Shown piece by piece: positions 1 through 6,394 of a stretch of DNA of 11,102 bases. A program made the position numbers and the translations under genes. The DNA comes from Clostridia bacterium (lineage in GTDB: Bacteria > Bacillota > Clostridia > Oscillospirales > SIG627): positions 1-11,102 of the forward strand of contig JAFQUW010000171.1 of the NCBI GenBank assembly GCA_017408325.1, given 5' to 3'. Numbering within the stretch: the first letter of the stretch is position 1; every line of letters starts with the position of its first letter. The notes below the pieces were generated by a model. It made no database searches. It was not told the origin of the DNA and saw only the letters and a list, made by a program, of their open reading frames with translations.

Positions 1-140
1 CCCGCGCCCGTCTCACCGACGAGGCCCAGCGTCTGCCGCTTCTTTAACGCGAGGGAGACTCCGTTGACGGCGTAGACCACCGCGTCGTCCGTGTCGAAAC
101 GCACGTGTAAGTCTTTGATTTCAAGAACGTTGTTTTCCAT
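1..140 (-). CDS. Peptide ABC transporter ATP-binding protein (DppD/OppD type), N-terminal fragment
   Basis: This is the start of the ATPase that would power the permeases encoded just upstream; the gene runs off the left edge. Only 46 complete codons are visible. They begin MENNVLEIKDLHVRF, the usual opening of a DppD/OppD nucleotide-binding domain, and reach the first part of a Walker A P-loop (VGETGAG) at the window edge. The ATG at 140-138 is preceded by AAGGA eight bases upstream. That site overlaps the TAA stop of the upstream permease, with 11 bp between stop and start, so the two are co-translated. In this family the ATPase sits on the inner face of the membrane and is usually followed by a second ATPase (DppF/OppF), which would lie outside the window. 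The transported substrate cannot be told from this fragment. Confidence 0.9.
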   Translation of the reverse strand, partial: MENNVLEIKDLHVRFDTDDAVVYAVNGVSLALKKRQTLGLVGETGA

Positions 141-151
141 AAACGGTATCC

Positions 152-1075
152 TTATCGCTTGAGCTTGGGGTCGAGTGCGTCGCGCAGACCGTCACCGATC
201 TGGTTGATGGCGAGCACGAGGATCAAAATGGCAAGCCCGGGGAAGATGACGAGGTGCGGATTGGCGCGCATGTGCGTGCGTGCGTCCGCAAGCATCGCGC
301 CCCATTCGGGCGTGGGGATCGGAACGCCGAGGCCGAGAAAGCTGAAGCCCGCCGCGCCGACGATGCAGCCGCCGATGCGCGTGGTGACCTGCACCAAAAT
401 CGGGGAGAGGGCGTTGGGGAGAACGTGTTTTACGATGATCTTAAAATCGCTGACGCCCATCGCGCGAGCCGCCTCGATGTATTCGTTGTCGCGCACGGTC
501 ATGATCGACGCGCGTGCATTTCGGGTGAAGTGCGGGATGGTGGCAAGCCCCTGTGCCAGGATCAGGTTGCCGAGGTTGATGCCGAAGGCGGAGACGATGA
601 CGATCGTCAGAAGCATGTTCGGGATCATCAGAAGCAGTTCGACGATGCGCATGGTCACGTTTTCGATCTTGCCGCCGTAGTAGCCGGCGATCGCGCCGAA
701 GAGGATGCCGAAGAAGGTGGAGATCAAGGTCGAGCCGAAGCCGATGAGCAGCGAGTAACGGGTGCCGTAGAACACGCGCGTCAGAACGTCGCGGCCCATG
801 TGGTCGGTGCCGAACAGGTGCTCCGCGCAGGGCTTCAAGAGTCGCTCGGAGATGTTCATGCCGACGATGTCGGTGTCGTAGTTCCAGATAAAGCCGGAGG
901 CGATCGCAATGACGACGAAGGCACACAGCACGAACAGACCGAGGACGGCCCCCTTGTTTTTCTTGTATTGGCGCCAGATCTGACGGGAGCGTTTCGTGCC
1001 CGTCGCACGGGTCAGGCGCACGGCGTCCAGATCGCTCTGGCGGTGTTTGTTTCGGAAGAAAGAGAAGAAGCCCAT
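152..1075 (-). CDS. Peptide ABC transporter permease (DppC/OppC type)
   Basis: This is one of the two membrane subunits of a dipeptide/oligopeptide/nickel-class importer, 307 aa, normal for DppC/OppC. A basic N-terminal cytoplasmic stretch (1-41) leads to a first membrane segment (about 42-64). An extracellular part carries the family signature HLFGTDHMGRDVLTR (87-100), and further membrane segments follow from about 107. The cytoplasmic EAA loop that docks onto the ATPase is clear at about 199-222 (YIEAARAMGVSDFKIIVKH). The ATG at 1075 has GAGG eight bases upstream. The preceding permease stops only 4 bp before it, and the ATPase start follows 11 bp after its own stop, so it sits inside a compact operon. 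No damage is visible. Family assignment is secure; the actual substrate (peptide, sugar-peptide or other) is not readable from permease sequence. Confidence 0.95.
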   Translation of the reverse strand: MGFFSFFRNKHRQSDLDAVRLTRATGTKRSRQIWRQYKKNKGAVLGLFVLCAFVVIAIASGFIWNYDTDIVGMNISERLLKPCAEHLFGTDHMGRDVLTRVFYGTRYSLLIGFGSTLISTFFGILFGAIAGYYGGKIENVTMRIVELLLMIPNMLLTIVIVSAFGINLGNLILAQGLATIPHFTRNARASIMTVRDNEYIEAARAMGVSDFKIIVKHVLPNALSPILVQVTTRIGGCIVGAAGFSFLGLGVPIPTPEWGAMLADARTHMRANPHLVIFPGLAILILVLAINQIGDGLRDALDPKLKR

Positions 1076-1079
1076 AGTC

Positions 1080-2012
1080 TTAACCTCGTTTGTATCTGGC
1101 CTTGATGCGCGGATCGACGAATGCGTAGAGCATGTCGACCGCCAAGAGGATGACGGCGGTCAGGATGCTGACCATCACGATGTTGCAGGTCGCCGACATA
1201 AAGTCGTTTGAGCGGATGCAGGTGACGGTGTGCATGCCGACGCCCGGCCAGGAGAAGACGGTCTCGATGACGGTGGTGCCGCCGAGGAGGATGGAGAACT
1301 GGCTTCCGACGATGGTGATGATGGGGATCAGCGCGTTTTTGAGCGCGTGTTTTAAGATCGTCTTTCGCTCGGAGACGCCTTTTGCGCGCGCGGTGCGCAG
1401 GTAGTCGGCGCGGATCTGGTCGACCATGGACGAGCGCGTCATACGCGTCACGAGTGCGGCGTTGTTGATCGCCGAGCAGAACATCGGCATCAAAAGTGCG
1501 GCAAAGGTGCCGTCATCGCCGCCCGAGGGGAGAATGCGCAACTGCACGGCGAAGAAGACGATCAGCAGAAGTCCGAGCCAGAAGGTCGGCATGGAGATGC
1601 CGAGCATCGCCACCGAGGAGAGCACGGTGTCGATCCACGTGTTCTGCTTGACCGCGGTGATGATCCCGACGGGGATGGCGATCACGACGGTCAGAAGAAT
1701 GGAGGCAAAGGCGAGTTTGACCGTGTGGGGGATGCGCAGGGCGAATTCTTCCCAGCAGTCGTCGCCGTAGAGCCCTTCGCCGAAATCGCCGCGCAAGACG
1801 ACGTCTGAGATCCAGCGGCCGAAGCGGACGGTGATCGGGTCGTTGAGCCCCATCTGCTCGCGCATGATCTCGATCTGTTCTTCGGTTGCAAAGTCGCCCG
1901 CTTTCGTGCGTGCGGGGTCACCCGTCATGCTCATCAGCCAAAAGACCAAAAAGGCGACGACGAGCAAAATCGGGATGAGCGTGAGGACTCGTTTGATAAA
2001 ATACTTGAACAT
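1080..2012 (-). CDS. Peptide ABC transporter permease (DppB/OppB type)
   Basis: This is the other membrane subunit of the importer, 310 aa, the usual DppB/OppB length. It opens with MFKYFIKRVLTLIPILLVV, the typical first membrane helix (about 9-28). A family-typical extracellular stretch follows (GDPARTKAG, then MGLNDPITVRFGRW). The EAA loop for ATPase contact is at about 204-229 (YLRTARAKGVSERKTILKH), and the C-terminus ends VDPRIKARYKRG. I chose the ATG at 2012 because the family N-terminus starts exactly there; the open frame further upstream encodes an arginine-rich, unrelated stretch antisense to nothing conserved. The Shine-Dalgarno is weak and distant (AGGA about 11 bases upstream). 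Together with the hairpin before the gene, this suggests lower expression than the binding protein. Its stop is 4 bp from the next permease start. Confidence 0.95.
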   Translation of the reverse strand: MFKYFIKRVLTLIPILLVVAFLVFWLMSMTGDPARTKAGDFATEEQIEIMREQMGLNDPITVRFGRWISDVVLRGDFGEGLYGDDCWEEFALRIPHTVKLAFASILLTVVIAIPVGIITAVKQNTWIDTVLSSVAMLGISMPTFWLGLLLIVFFAVQLRILPSGGDDGTFAALLMPMFCSAINNAALVTRMTRSSMVDQIRADYLRTARAKGVSERKTILKHALKNALIPIITIVGSQFSILLGGTTVIETVFSWPGVGMHTVTCIRSNDFMSATCNIVMVSILTAVILLAVDMLYAFVDPRIKARYKRG

Positions 2013-2057
2013 ATAGCCGTGTATCCTGTTGAAAAATCGGGTTGGAAATCTCACAAA

Positions 2058-2090
2058 AACCTCCCCGCGCTTGTGGCGCGGGAAGGTTTT
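2058..2090 (-). terminator. Intra-operon hairpin between binding protein and permease (partial terminator)
   Basis: On the minus strand a 13-bp stem with one G-U pair (arms 2076-2088 and 2058-2070) closes a 5-base loop and is followed by a run of five U. It lies 13 bases past the stop of the binding-protein gene and before the first permease start. Such hairpins between a binding-protein gene and its permeases are a known way of making the binding protein in excess. Here this is inferred from position and shape. Confidence 0.75.
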
Positions 2091-2101
2091 TTCGTTTTGG
2101 G

Positions 2102-3670
2102 TTATGCTTCGAGTTTGCAGACGGTGGACCAGTCGCAGGCGTTGTCGCTGCCGCCGAGGTAACCGCCGGAGACGGTCGCCTTTTTGCCCATCCACATGTT
2201 GTTGTAAACGAGGGGGAAGAGGGGGGTGTTGTCGGCGACCCACTGCTGGACCTCGCCGAAGACGGAGACCATATCGTCCCAGTTGGTCTGGGCGGAGACT
2301 TTGTCCTGCAGCTTCTCGTATTCCTCGGAGGCAAAGCCGAACACGTTGGAGGAGCCGCCGCGGTAGAGGAAGCGGTTGTAGTTGTAGAGGAGCGCGCCGC
2401 GGTAGGAGGCGTAGTCGAGGAAGAGGTCGTAGCCGTCCTGCGCCGCTTTGAAGGTGGTCCAGTTGGTGCCGTCGATGAGGCGCAGATCCACCTGAACCCC
2501 CGCCTCGTTCAGGCAGGCCTGGATGACTTCGGCGGCCGTGGCGGTCGCGCCGGCGTAGAAGACAAGGGTCAGTTTCTCAACGCCTGCCTTCTTGAGCGTG
2601 GCGGCACCGGCGGCAGGATCGTATTCCAGACCCTTGACGCTGTCGGAGTAGCCGAGTCCGCTCGGGGCGCAGAAGTTCGTCGATTTCACGGCGAGGCCTT
2701 CCCAGGCGACGCTGACCAGAGAGTCTTTGTCGATGCACTGCGCGATCGCGCGGCGGATCTCAACGTCGTTCATGTCGGCGTTCTTGGAGTTGTAGTTGAA
2801 GCCCATATAGTAGGAAGCGCAGCCGGTCTTCTCTTCGATCTTCAGCTCGGGGTCGCTTTCAATGAGGGCGTAATCGGTGTTGGAGAGGGAGTTGCAGAAG
2901 TCGATCTCCTTGGCCTGAAGCGCGGAGGAGAGGGCGTTCTTGTCGCCGTAGACCTTGCAGGCGATGTGCTTGGTCTTGTAGTCGTCGGTGCCGCGCCAGT
3001 AGTTTTCGTTGCGGGTGGCGACGAAGACCTGACCCGTGACGGTGTTTTCTTTGTCGTAGAAGTAGGGGCCGGTGCCGATGACGGAACCGTCGGCGTGGCC
3101 GAGGGTCTCGATCGCGTTCTTGGAGTAGACTTTCATTTCCATGTACGCGGCGAAGTCGGGCATCGGTTGCTTTAAGATGAACTTGATGGTGGTGTCGTCG
3201 ATGATCTCGATTTCCTTGGCGTATTCGCCGGCGGAGAAGGTCTTGACCACGTTCATCGCGCCGTCAAGGTTTGCGGCGTAGGTGTAGGTGAACTTGACGT
3301 CTTCCGCGGTGAACTTGTCGCCGTTGTGGAAGGTGACGCCGTCCTTTAAGTAGAAGGTCCACTCGGAGTTGTCGTCGTTGTGTTCCCATTTGGTGGCAAG
3401 TTCGGGATCGATCTCGCCCGTTTCGGGGTTGTTGTAAACGAGGGTGTCAAAGGTCATGTTCGTGAACCACTCGGTCTGCGAGGAGGTGCCGCCGTAGGGA
3501 TCGGCGGTGTCGAGGTCGCCCACGCGGCCGGTGTAGACCCATTCGGCGTACTTGGCGTCGCCTGCGGGGGCGTCGGTGCCGTCGTCGGCGTTCGGAGCGG
3601 TCGCGGTGCATGCGCTCAGCGCAAACAGGGTCGCCGCCGCCAAAAACAGAGCGATCAGTTTCTTGTTCAT
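2102..3670 (-). CDS. Extracellular solute-binding lipoprotein of a peptide-type ABC importer (SBP family 5)
   Basis: This is the substrate receptor of the importer, 522 aa, normal for DppA/OppA-like family 5 binding proteins. It begins with a lipoprotein signal peptide: MNKK, a hydrophobic core (5-17) and a lipobox LSAC with the lipidated Cys at 21. A short Ala/Thr/Asp-rich linker follows to about residue 37. The mature part has the family-5 landmarks: DTADPY, FDTLVYNNPETGEIDPELATKWE, WTFYLKDGVTFHNGDKFTAEDV, IGTGPY and YYMGFNY. The ATG at 3670 has AGAGGA seven bases upstream and overlaps the stop of the preceding fusion gene as ATGA, so translation is probably coupled. A hairpin after the gene separates it from the permeases. 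The ligand is not identifiable: family-5 proteins bind peptides, nickel, opines or oligosaccharides, and the sugar genes nearby make a glycan-derived ligand possible. Confidence 0.95.
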   Translation of the reverse strand: MNKKLIALFLAAATLFALSACTATAPNADDGTDAPAGDAKYAEWVYTGRVGDLDTADPYGGTSSQTEWFTNMTFDTLVYNNPETGEIDPELATKWEHNDDNSEWTFYLKDGVTFHNGDKFTAEDVKFTYTYAANLDGAMNVVKTFSAGEYAKEIEIIDDTTIKFILKQPMPDFAAYMEMKVYSKNAIETLGHADGSVIGTGPYFYDKENTVTGQVFVATRNENYWRGTDDYKTKHIACKVYGDKNALSSALQAKEIDFCNSLSNTDYALIESDPELKIEEKTGCASYYMGFNYNSKNADMNDVEIRRAIAQCIDKDSLVSVAWEGLAVKSTNFCAPSGLGYSDSVKGLEYDPAAGAATLKKAGVEKLTLVFYAGATATAAEVIQACLNEAGVQVDLRLIDGTNWTTFKAAQDGYDLFLDYASYRGALLYNYNRFLYRGGSSNVFGFASEEYEKLQDKVSAQTNWDDMVSVFGEVQQWVADNTPLFPLVYNNMWMGKKATVSGGYLGGSDNACDWSTVCKLEA

Positions 3671-4359
3671 CTTGGTGTCCTCTCTTTCGGTTTTTGTGGG
3701 GTGTGTTGTGAAAACAGGGGGTGGTTTGATTCTTTTTGCGTCTCTTTCCAGACCTCGCCGCAATCGACGTAGGACCAGTCGGGCAAAACGGCGTTGCGTT
3801 CCACCGTGGTGCCGCTGGAGAGAATGGCGCCGCGTCCGATCTTCGCGCCGGTGCCGACGGTGGCACGGGCACAGACGACGGTGCCGAGGCCGATCTCGGC
3901 ACTCTGGGAAACGACGGCGGAGGGATGGATCAGAGTCGGGATGACGAATCCCGCCGCGATCAGCTCGTTCATCCAACGCGTCCGAAGGGTGATGTCGCCC
4001 ACGGCGGGGATGGCCACCGGATACTCGCCCAGATAGTCCGCAAAGTCGCGGCAGGCCCCGATGGCGACCTCGGACTTGAAATCGTCGAGGAATCGGATCT
4101 TGCGAAAGATGCGCAGGCTCTCGGCCAACTCCATGACCTCTTCCCCGTGACTGCCCGCGCCGAGGATCAACAGGTTCATCTCGCGTGCGGGAGGGGCGGA
4201 GCAGAAGGCTTTCCGTTCGTCGCGCTTTTTCTCGGCCTCTTCGTAGGTGCGGCCGTAGCAGGAACCGTAGACGGCGCGCCCTTGTTCGTCACGTCCCTTG
4301 ACGTAACGGGCTTCAAATCTCCCGTCTTTTCGCAGACGGATGTTGCTGCCGGTTTTCAT
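3667..4359 (-). CDS. Integrase-type arm DNA-binding domain fused to a truncated PglD/NeuD-like acyltransferase module
   Basis: The protein has 230 aa in three parts. Residues about 3-50 (KDGRFEARYVKGRDEQGR, then YGSCYGRTYEEAEKK) look like the N-terminal arm-type (AP2-like) DNA-binding domain of Firmicute tyrosine integrases, but no recombinase catalytic domain follows. Residues 61-141 (MNLLILGAGSHGEEVMELAE, then FLDDF) match the PglD/NeuD N-terminal Rossmann-like domain. Residues about 145-200 form left-handed beta-helix hexapeptide turns (LIHPSAVVSQSAEIGLGTVV, IGRGAIL). Where PglD proteins have catalytic His-Asp after VE, this one has Arg188-Asn189. The helix stops early at VDCGEVW, followed by a charged tail. 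The ATG at 4359 has GGGAG seven bases upstream; an internal Met61 start has no good ribosome site. Its TGA overlaps the next gene's ATG. Function is unknown: a DNA-binding sensor is my inference, and a weak or altered acyltransferase is the alternative. Confidence 0.8.
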   Translation of the reverse strand: MKTGSNIRLRKDGRFEARYVKGRDEQGRAVYGSCYGRTYEEAEKKRDERKAFCSAPPAREMNLLILGAGSHGEEVMELAESLRIFRKIRFLDDFKSEVAIGACRDFADYLGEYPVAIPAVGDITLRTRWMNELIAAGFVIPTLIHPSAVVSQSAEIGLGTVVCARATVGTGAKIGRGAILSSGTTVERNAVLPDWSYVDCGEVWKETQKESNHPLFSQHTPQKPKERTPR

Positions 4360-4391
4360 ACGCGTGCTCCCAAACAGAAGTGTGTAGTACA

Positions 4392-4420
4392 AGGATACTA
4401 AAAAATTGACCATTTGTCAA
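4392..4420 (-). promoter_or_regulatory. Promoter of the fusion/ABC-transporter operon
   Basis: On the minus strand there is TTGACA (4415-4420), a 17-bp spacer and TATCCT (4392-4397), placing the transcript start about 25 bases before the fusion-gene ATG. A perfect palindrome, TTGAC-5-GTCAA (4406-4420), covers the -35 hexamer and part of the spacer, a good position for repressor binding. Confidence 0.7.
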
Positions 4421-4490
4421 GGGAAATGACCACCTGTTTTTTAGCACTTTCCACAATTTGACCACTTAAAACGCAAAACGAAAGTGGTCA
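4406..4490. repeat. Cluster of four TGACCA/TGGTCA boxes (putative operator array)
   Basis: Direct copies of TGACCA start at 4407, 4427 and 4459 (the last two extended to TGACCAC), and an inverted copy (GTGGTCA) lies at 4484-4490. The direct copies are 20 and 32 bp apart, about two and three helical turns, so they lie on the same DNA face. The last two form an inverted repeat with 9-bp arms, TGACCACTT at 4459-4467 and AAGTGGTCA at 4482-4490, around a 14-base centre. The first box overlaps the operon promoter. The binding protein is unknown. Single TGACCAC copies also occur in coding sequence (3244, 9551), so it is the clustering that is notable. Confidence 0.6.
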
Positions 4491-4618
4491 GGCGCCGGGG
4501 CTTTTTCCCTTGAGCATTTTTTCGGATACAACATCTTCGCCGCCGCCGCGCAAAACCGTTGTTCTACCACTATATATGGAAACGGAGAAACGGCGAAAAA
4601 ATTTCGCGGTGTTTTTCG
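4491..4618. other. Intergenic stretch without a recognisable gene
   Basis: This is the central part of the 424-bp divergent intergenic region (4360-4783). I see no open frame with a ribosome site on either strand and no RNA gene. The only features nearby are the box cluster to the left and the two promoter candidates of the plus-strand gene to the right. Confidence 0.5.
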
Positions 4619-4647
4619 TTGACGGCGCATTTTCTTTATACTAGAAT
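4619..4647 (+). promoter_or_regulatory. Candidate upstream promoter of the SHOCT-tail gene
   Basis: TTGACG (4619-4624) and TAGAAT (4642-4647) are separated by 17 bp. It lies about 135 bp before the gene start and may act alongside the better promoter at 4666-4694. Confidence 0.35.
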
Positions 4648-4665
4648 GAACGGGCTTTTGATTTG

Positions 4666-4694
4666 TTGCATCCGATGCGAACGTATGATATAAT
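4666..4694 (+). promoter_or_regulatory. Promoter of the SHOCT-tail gene
   Basis: TTGCAT (4666-4671), a 17-bp spacer and a perfect TATAAT (4689-4694), extended by an upstream TG at 4686-4687. The transcript would start near 4701, leaving a leader of about 80 bases before the ATG at 4784. Confidence 0.7.
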
Positions 4695-4783
4695 TTCAAA
4701 AAAGATAATTTCGCCGCGCGAAAAAAACAAGGTGCATTATGAACGCACTTGCGATTCAAACAAAAAGAACAGGAGAACCCACA

Positions 4784-5464
4784 ATGGATAATTATTCTTT
4801 GCAAGCGAATGAGGTATCTCTTTATAAAGGGAAAGCAGCTGACGGAATCGAAATTATGCTTACAAACCTCAATTTGGTCGTTGTTAAAAAGACCCCCAGA
4901 TTTTTTAAGAAAGACGAAGTTGAAACCTTTGTATATTCTAAAGACGATATAAAGATGTATAACGGTGTTCCGCAGGTTAAACAAAAAGAATCGTTGGTAG
5001 AAATATTTTTAACTTCGGAAGAACTTAAGGTTGAGTTTCCCTCAAGAACAGAGGCACATAAATTTGTCAGCGCGGCACACGAATTGTTAACGGGGAAAAA
5101 GACCACGGTAAGGGGCGCAGAAAAAATTAAAAGCGCAATTGAATTAGTTGATAACACCCTCGGAATCAATAGCGTTGACGCGGTAAAGAGTGTAATGGAA
5201 AAGGGGATTGTAGGAAGTATATTCGGGGGGATCGGGAAAAAAGCAAAAACGCAAAGCAAGACGGCCGCTGCAAAAGAAACCGTTGATCTGGGCAAAGAGG
5301 TAATTGGGACCGTTGCTATGATCTCGACTTCCAAAACGGAAGCAAAGACAGAAGATTACAATGAAAAAATCGAAACTGTAAAAAAGTTGAAAGAATTAGC
5401 GGATGCGGGGATTCTTACACAGGAAGAATTTGAGGAAAAGAAAAAACAATTGTTGGATTTATAA
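4784..5464 (+). CDS. PH-like domain protein with C-terminal SHOCT tail
   Basis: The protein has 226 aa, no signal peptide and no convincing membrane helix. Residues about 8-103 read as beta strands plus a terminal helix in the style of bacterial PH-like/GRAM domains (EVSLYKGKA, LTNLNLVVVKKT, VETFVYSKDDIKMYN, VEIFLT, then helix AHKFVSAAHELL). The middle (about 110-190) is Lys/Ala-rich and glycine-containing. The C-terminus (195-225: IETVKKLKELADAGILTQEEFEEKKKQLL) is a clear SHOCT motif, a short tail thought to mediate oligomerisation. I chose the ATG at 4784 because AGGAG lies eight bases before it; an in-frame ATG at 4739 with AAGG upstream is the alternative and would add 15 residues. The coding sequence is strikingly AT-rich (AAA, GAA and ATT codons) against GC-rich neighbours, and it is the only plus-strand gene, suggesting horizontal import. 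Cellular role is unknown. Confidence 0.85.
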   Translation: MDNYSLQANEVSLYKGKAADGIEIMLTNLNLVVVKKTPRFFKKDEVETFVYSKDDIKMYNGVPQVKQKESLVEIFLTSEELKVEFPSRTEAHKFVSAAHELLTGKKTTVRGAEKIKSAIELVDNTLGINSVDAVKSVMEKGIVGSIFGGIGKKAKTQSKTAAAKETVDLGKEVIGTVAMISTSKTEAKTEDYNEKIETVKKLKELADAGILTQEEFEEKKKQLLDL

Positions 5465-5469
5465 AAAAG

Positions 5470-5496
5470 GCTCGGACAAAAAGTCCGAGCTTTTTT
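5470..5496. terminator. Bidirectional rho-independent terminator
   Basis: A perfect 8-bp stem, GCTCGGAC (5470-5477) and GTCCGAGC (5483-5490), closes an A5 loop. It is followed by T6 on the plus strand and preceded by A6 (5463-5468), which gives a U run on the minus strand. It lies between two convergent genes, 6 bases after the SHOCT-tail stop and 11 bases beyond the GH43 stop, and so ends both transcripts. Confidence 0.9.
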
Positions 5497-5501
5497 GTTG
5501 T

Positions 5502-6377
5502 TCAGGTCATTTCGACGGGGTTGAAGCGGTCGCCGTCGAGGCTTTGGAGGTCGATGCAGAGACGGCGGTGGTGTGCGTAGGTATCGCCGACGGCGCGGCG
5601 GTGGTAGGCGGTATAGTGCCGTCCGCCGAAGAAAAAGGCGCTGTTGTGACCGGGACCGTCCGCGAGACCGGAGGCAACGAGGACGTCGCCGTACCACTCA
5701 AACTTGCCGCAGGGCGTGTCGCTGACAGCGGCTTTGACCCGGTAGGTGCCGTTTGTCCAGTTTCCGGAGGAATACATCAGGTGATATTTTCCGCCGATCT
5801 TCTCGACGTAGGGTGCTTCCACGTAGCCCTCGGGGGTCACCTCGCGCACGACGCCCTCGACCGAGGGCTCTTCCATGGGCAAAAAGCCGTCCATCGTCTC
5901 GTTTAATTTCCCGACGGTGAGGTGTCGCCAGCCGCCGTAGTAGAGGTAGACCGTGCCGTCGTCGTCGCAGAAAAAGTGTGCGTCGATGGGCTGGGCGCCG
6001 CAGTAGAAGCGGTTTAAGAACGGTTTTCCGTCTGCGAGCACGTTTTTGAACGGACCGAGGGGCGAGGGAGAAACACCGACGTACAGACCGCCGACCTTGT
6101 CTTCCGAGTGGATGTTGTTTGCGGCAAAGACGATGTAAAATTTGCCGTTTCGCTCCATCGCGCTCGGCGCCCAGACGGCGCGGTGCGCGGTGGAGAAGGT
6201 TGTCATATCGAGTACGTCGCGGTGCACCGTAAAGTGCTCAAGATCCGTACTCGTTACGACGTCGAGGTTGAGCTGCTCGTCAAAGGGGAGCGAACGGGTC
6301 ACGTAGCAGTAGAGCGTGTTGTCCCAGACCCTCGCTTCGGGGTCGGCATACCAGGCGTCACAGACGGGGTTTTTCAT
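5502..6377 (-). CDS. Glycoside hydrolase family 43 protein
   Basis: This is a five-bladed beta-propeller glycosidase of 291 aa, a full-length single-domain GH43. The three family carboxylates are in place: Asp12 (WYADPEA, general base), Asp132 (QPIDAHFF, pKa modulator) and Glu187 (YVEAPYVEK, general acid). Other typical strands are WAPSAMERNGKFYIVFAA, GTVYLYYGGW and YHLMYSSGNW. No signal peptide is visible, so it probably acts in the cytoplasm on short imported oligosaccharides. Family members cut alpha-L-arabinofuranosides, beta-xylosides or related linkages; which one applies cannot be read here. The start is the ATG at 6377 with GGAG about nine bases upstream; a TTG seven codons earlier is possible but lacks a site. 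It lies 17 bp after the stop of a broken oxidoreductase remnant, probably on the same transcript, and ends at the shared terminator. Confidence 0.92.
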   Translation of the reverse strand: MKNPVCDAWYADPEARVWDNTLYCYVTRSLPFDEQLNLDVVTSTDLEHFTVHRDVLDMTTFSTAHRAVWAPSAMERNGKFYIVFAANNIHSEDKVGGLYVGVSPSPLGPFKNVLADGKPFLNRFYCGAQPIDAHFFCDDDGTVYLYYGGWRHLTVGKLNETMDGFLPMEEPSVEGVVREVTPEGYVEAPYVEKIGGKYHLMYSSGNWTNGTYRVKAAVSDTPCGKFEWYGDVLVASGLADGPGHNSAFFFGGRHYTAYHRRAVGDTYAHHRRLCIDLQSLDGDRFNPVEMT

Positions 6378-6394
6378 CGTTCTTTTCTCCAAAC

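Noticed and set aside
2042..3175. Long plus-strand open frame (377 codons) opposite the binding-protein gene
   Set aside because: It is valine/glycine/glutamate-rich with no family motif, lies wholly antisense to a convincing gene and arises from GC-rich codon structure. The same holds for long antisense frames at 254-1105, 3736-4401, 7074-8168, 8316-9278, 9279-10205 and 10160-10912.
3667..4490. Mobile element or phage integration site suggested by the arm-type domain and repeats
   Set aside because: No recombinase catalytic residues, no tRNA and no direct-repeat att pair are seen, and the domain is joined in frame to a PglD-like module within an operon.
4466..4984. Minus-strand open frame of 172 codons in the divergent intergenic region
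   Set aside because: It runs antisense into the SHOCT-tail gene, has no ribosome site, mixed low-complexity content and no recognisable domain.
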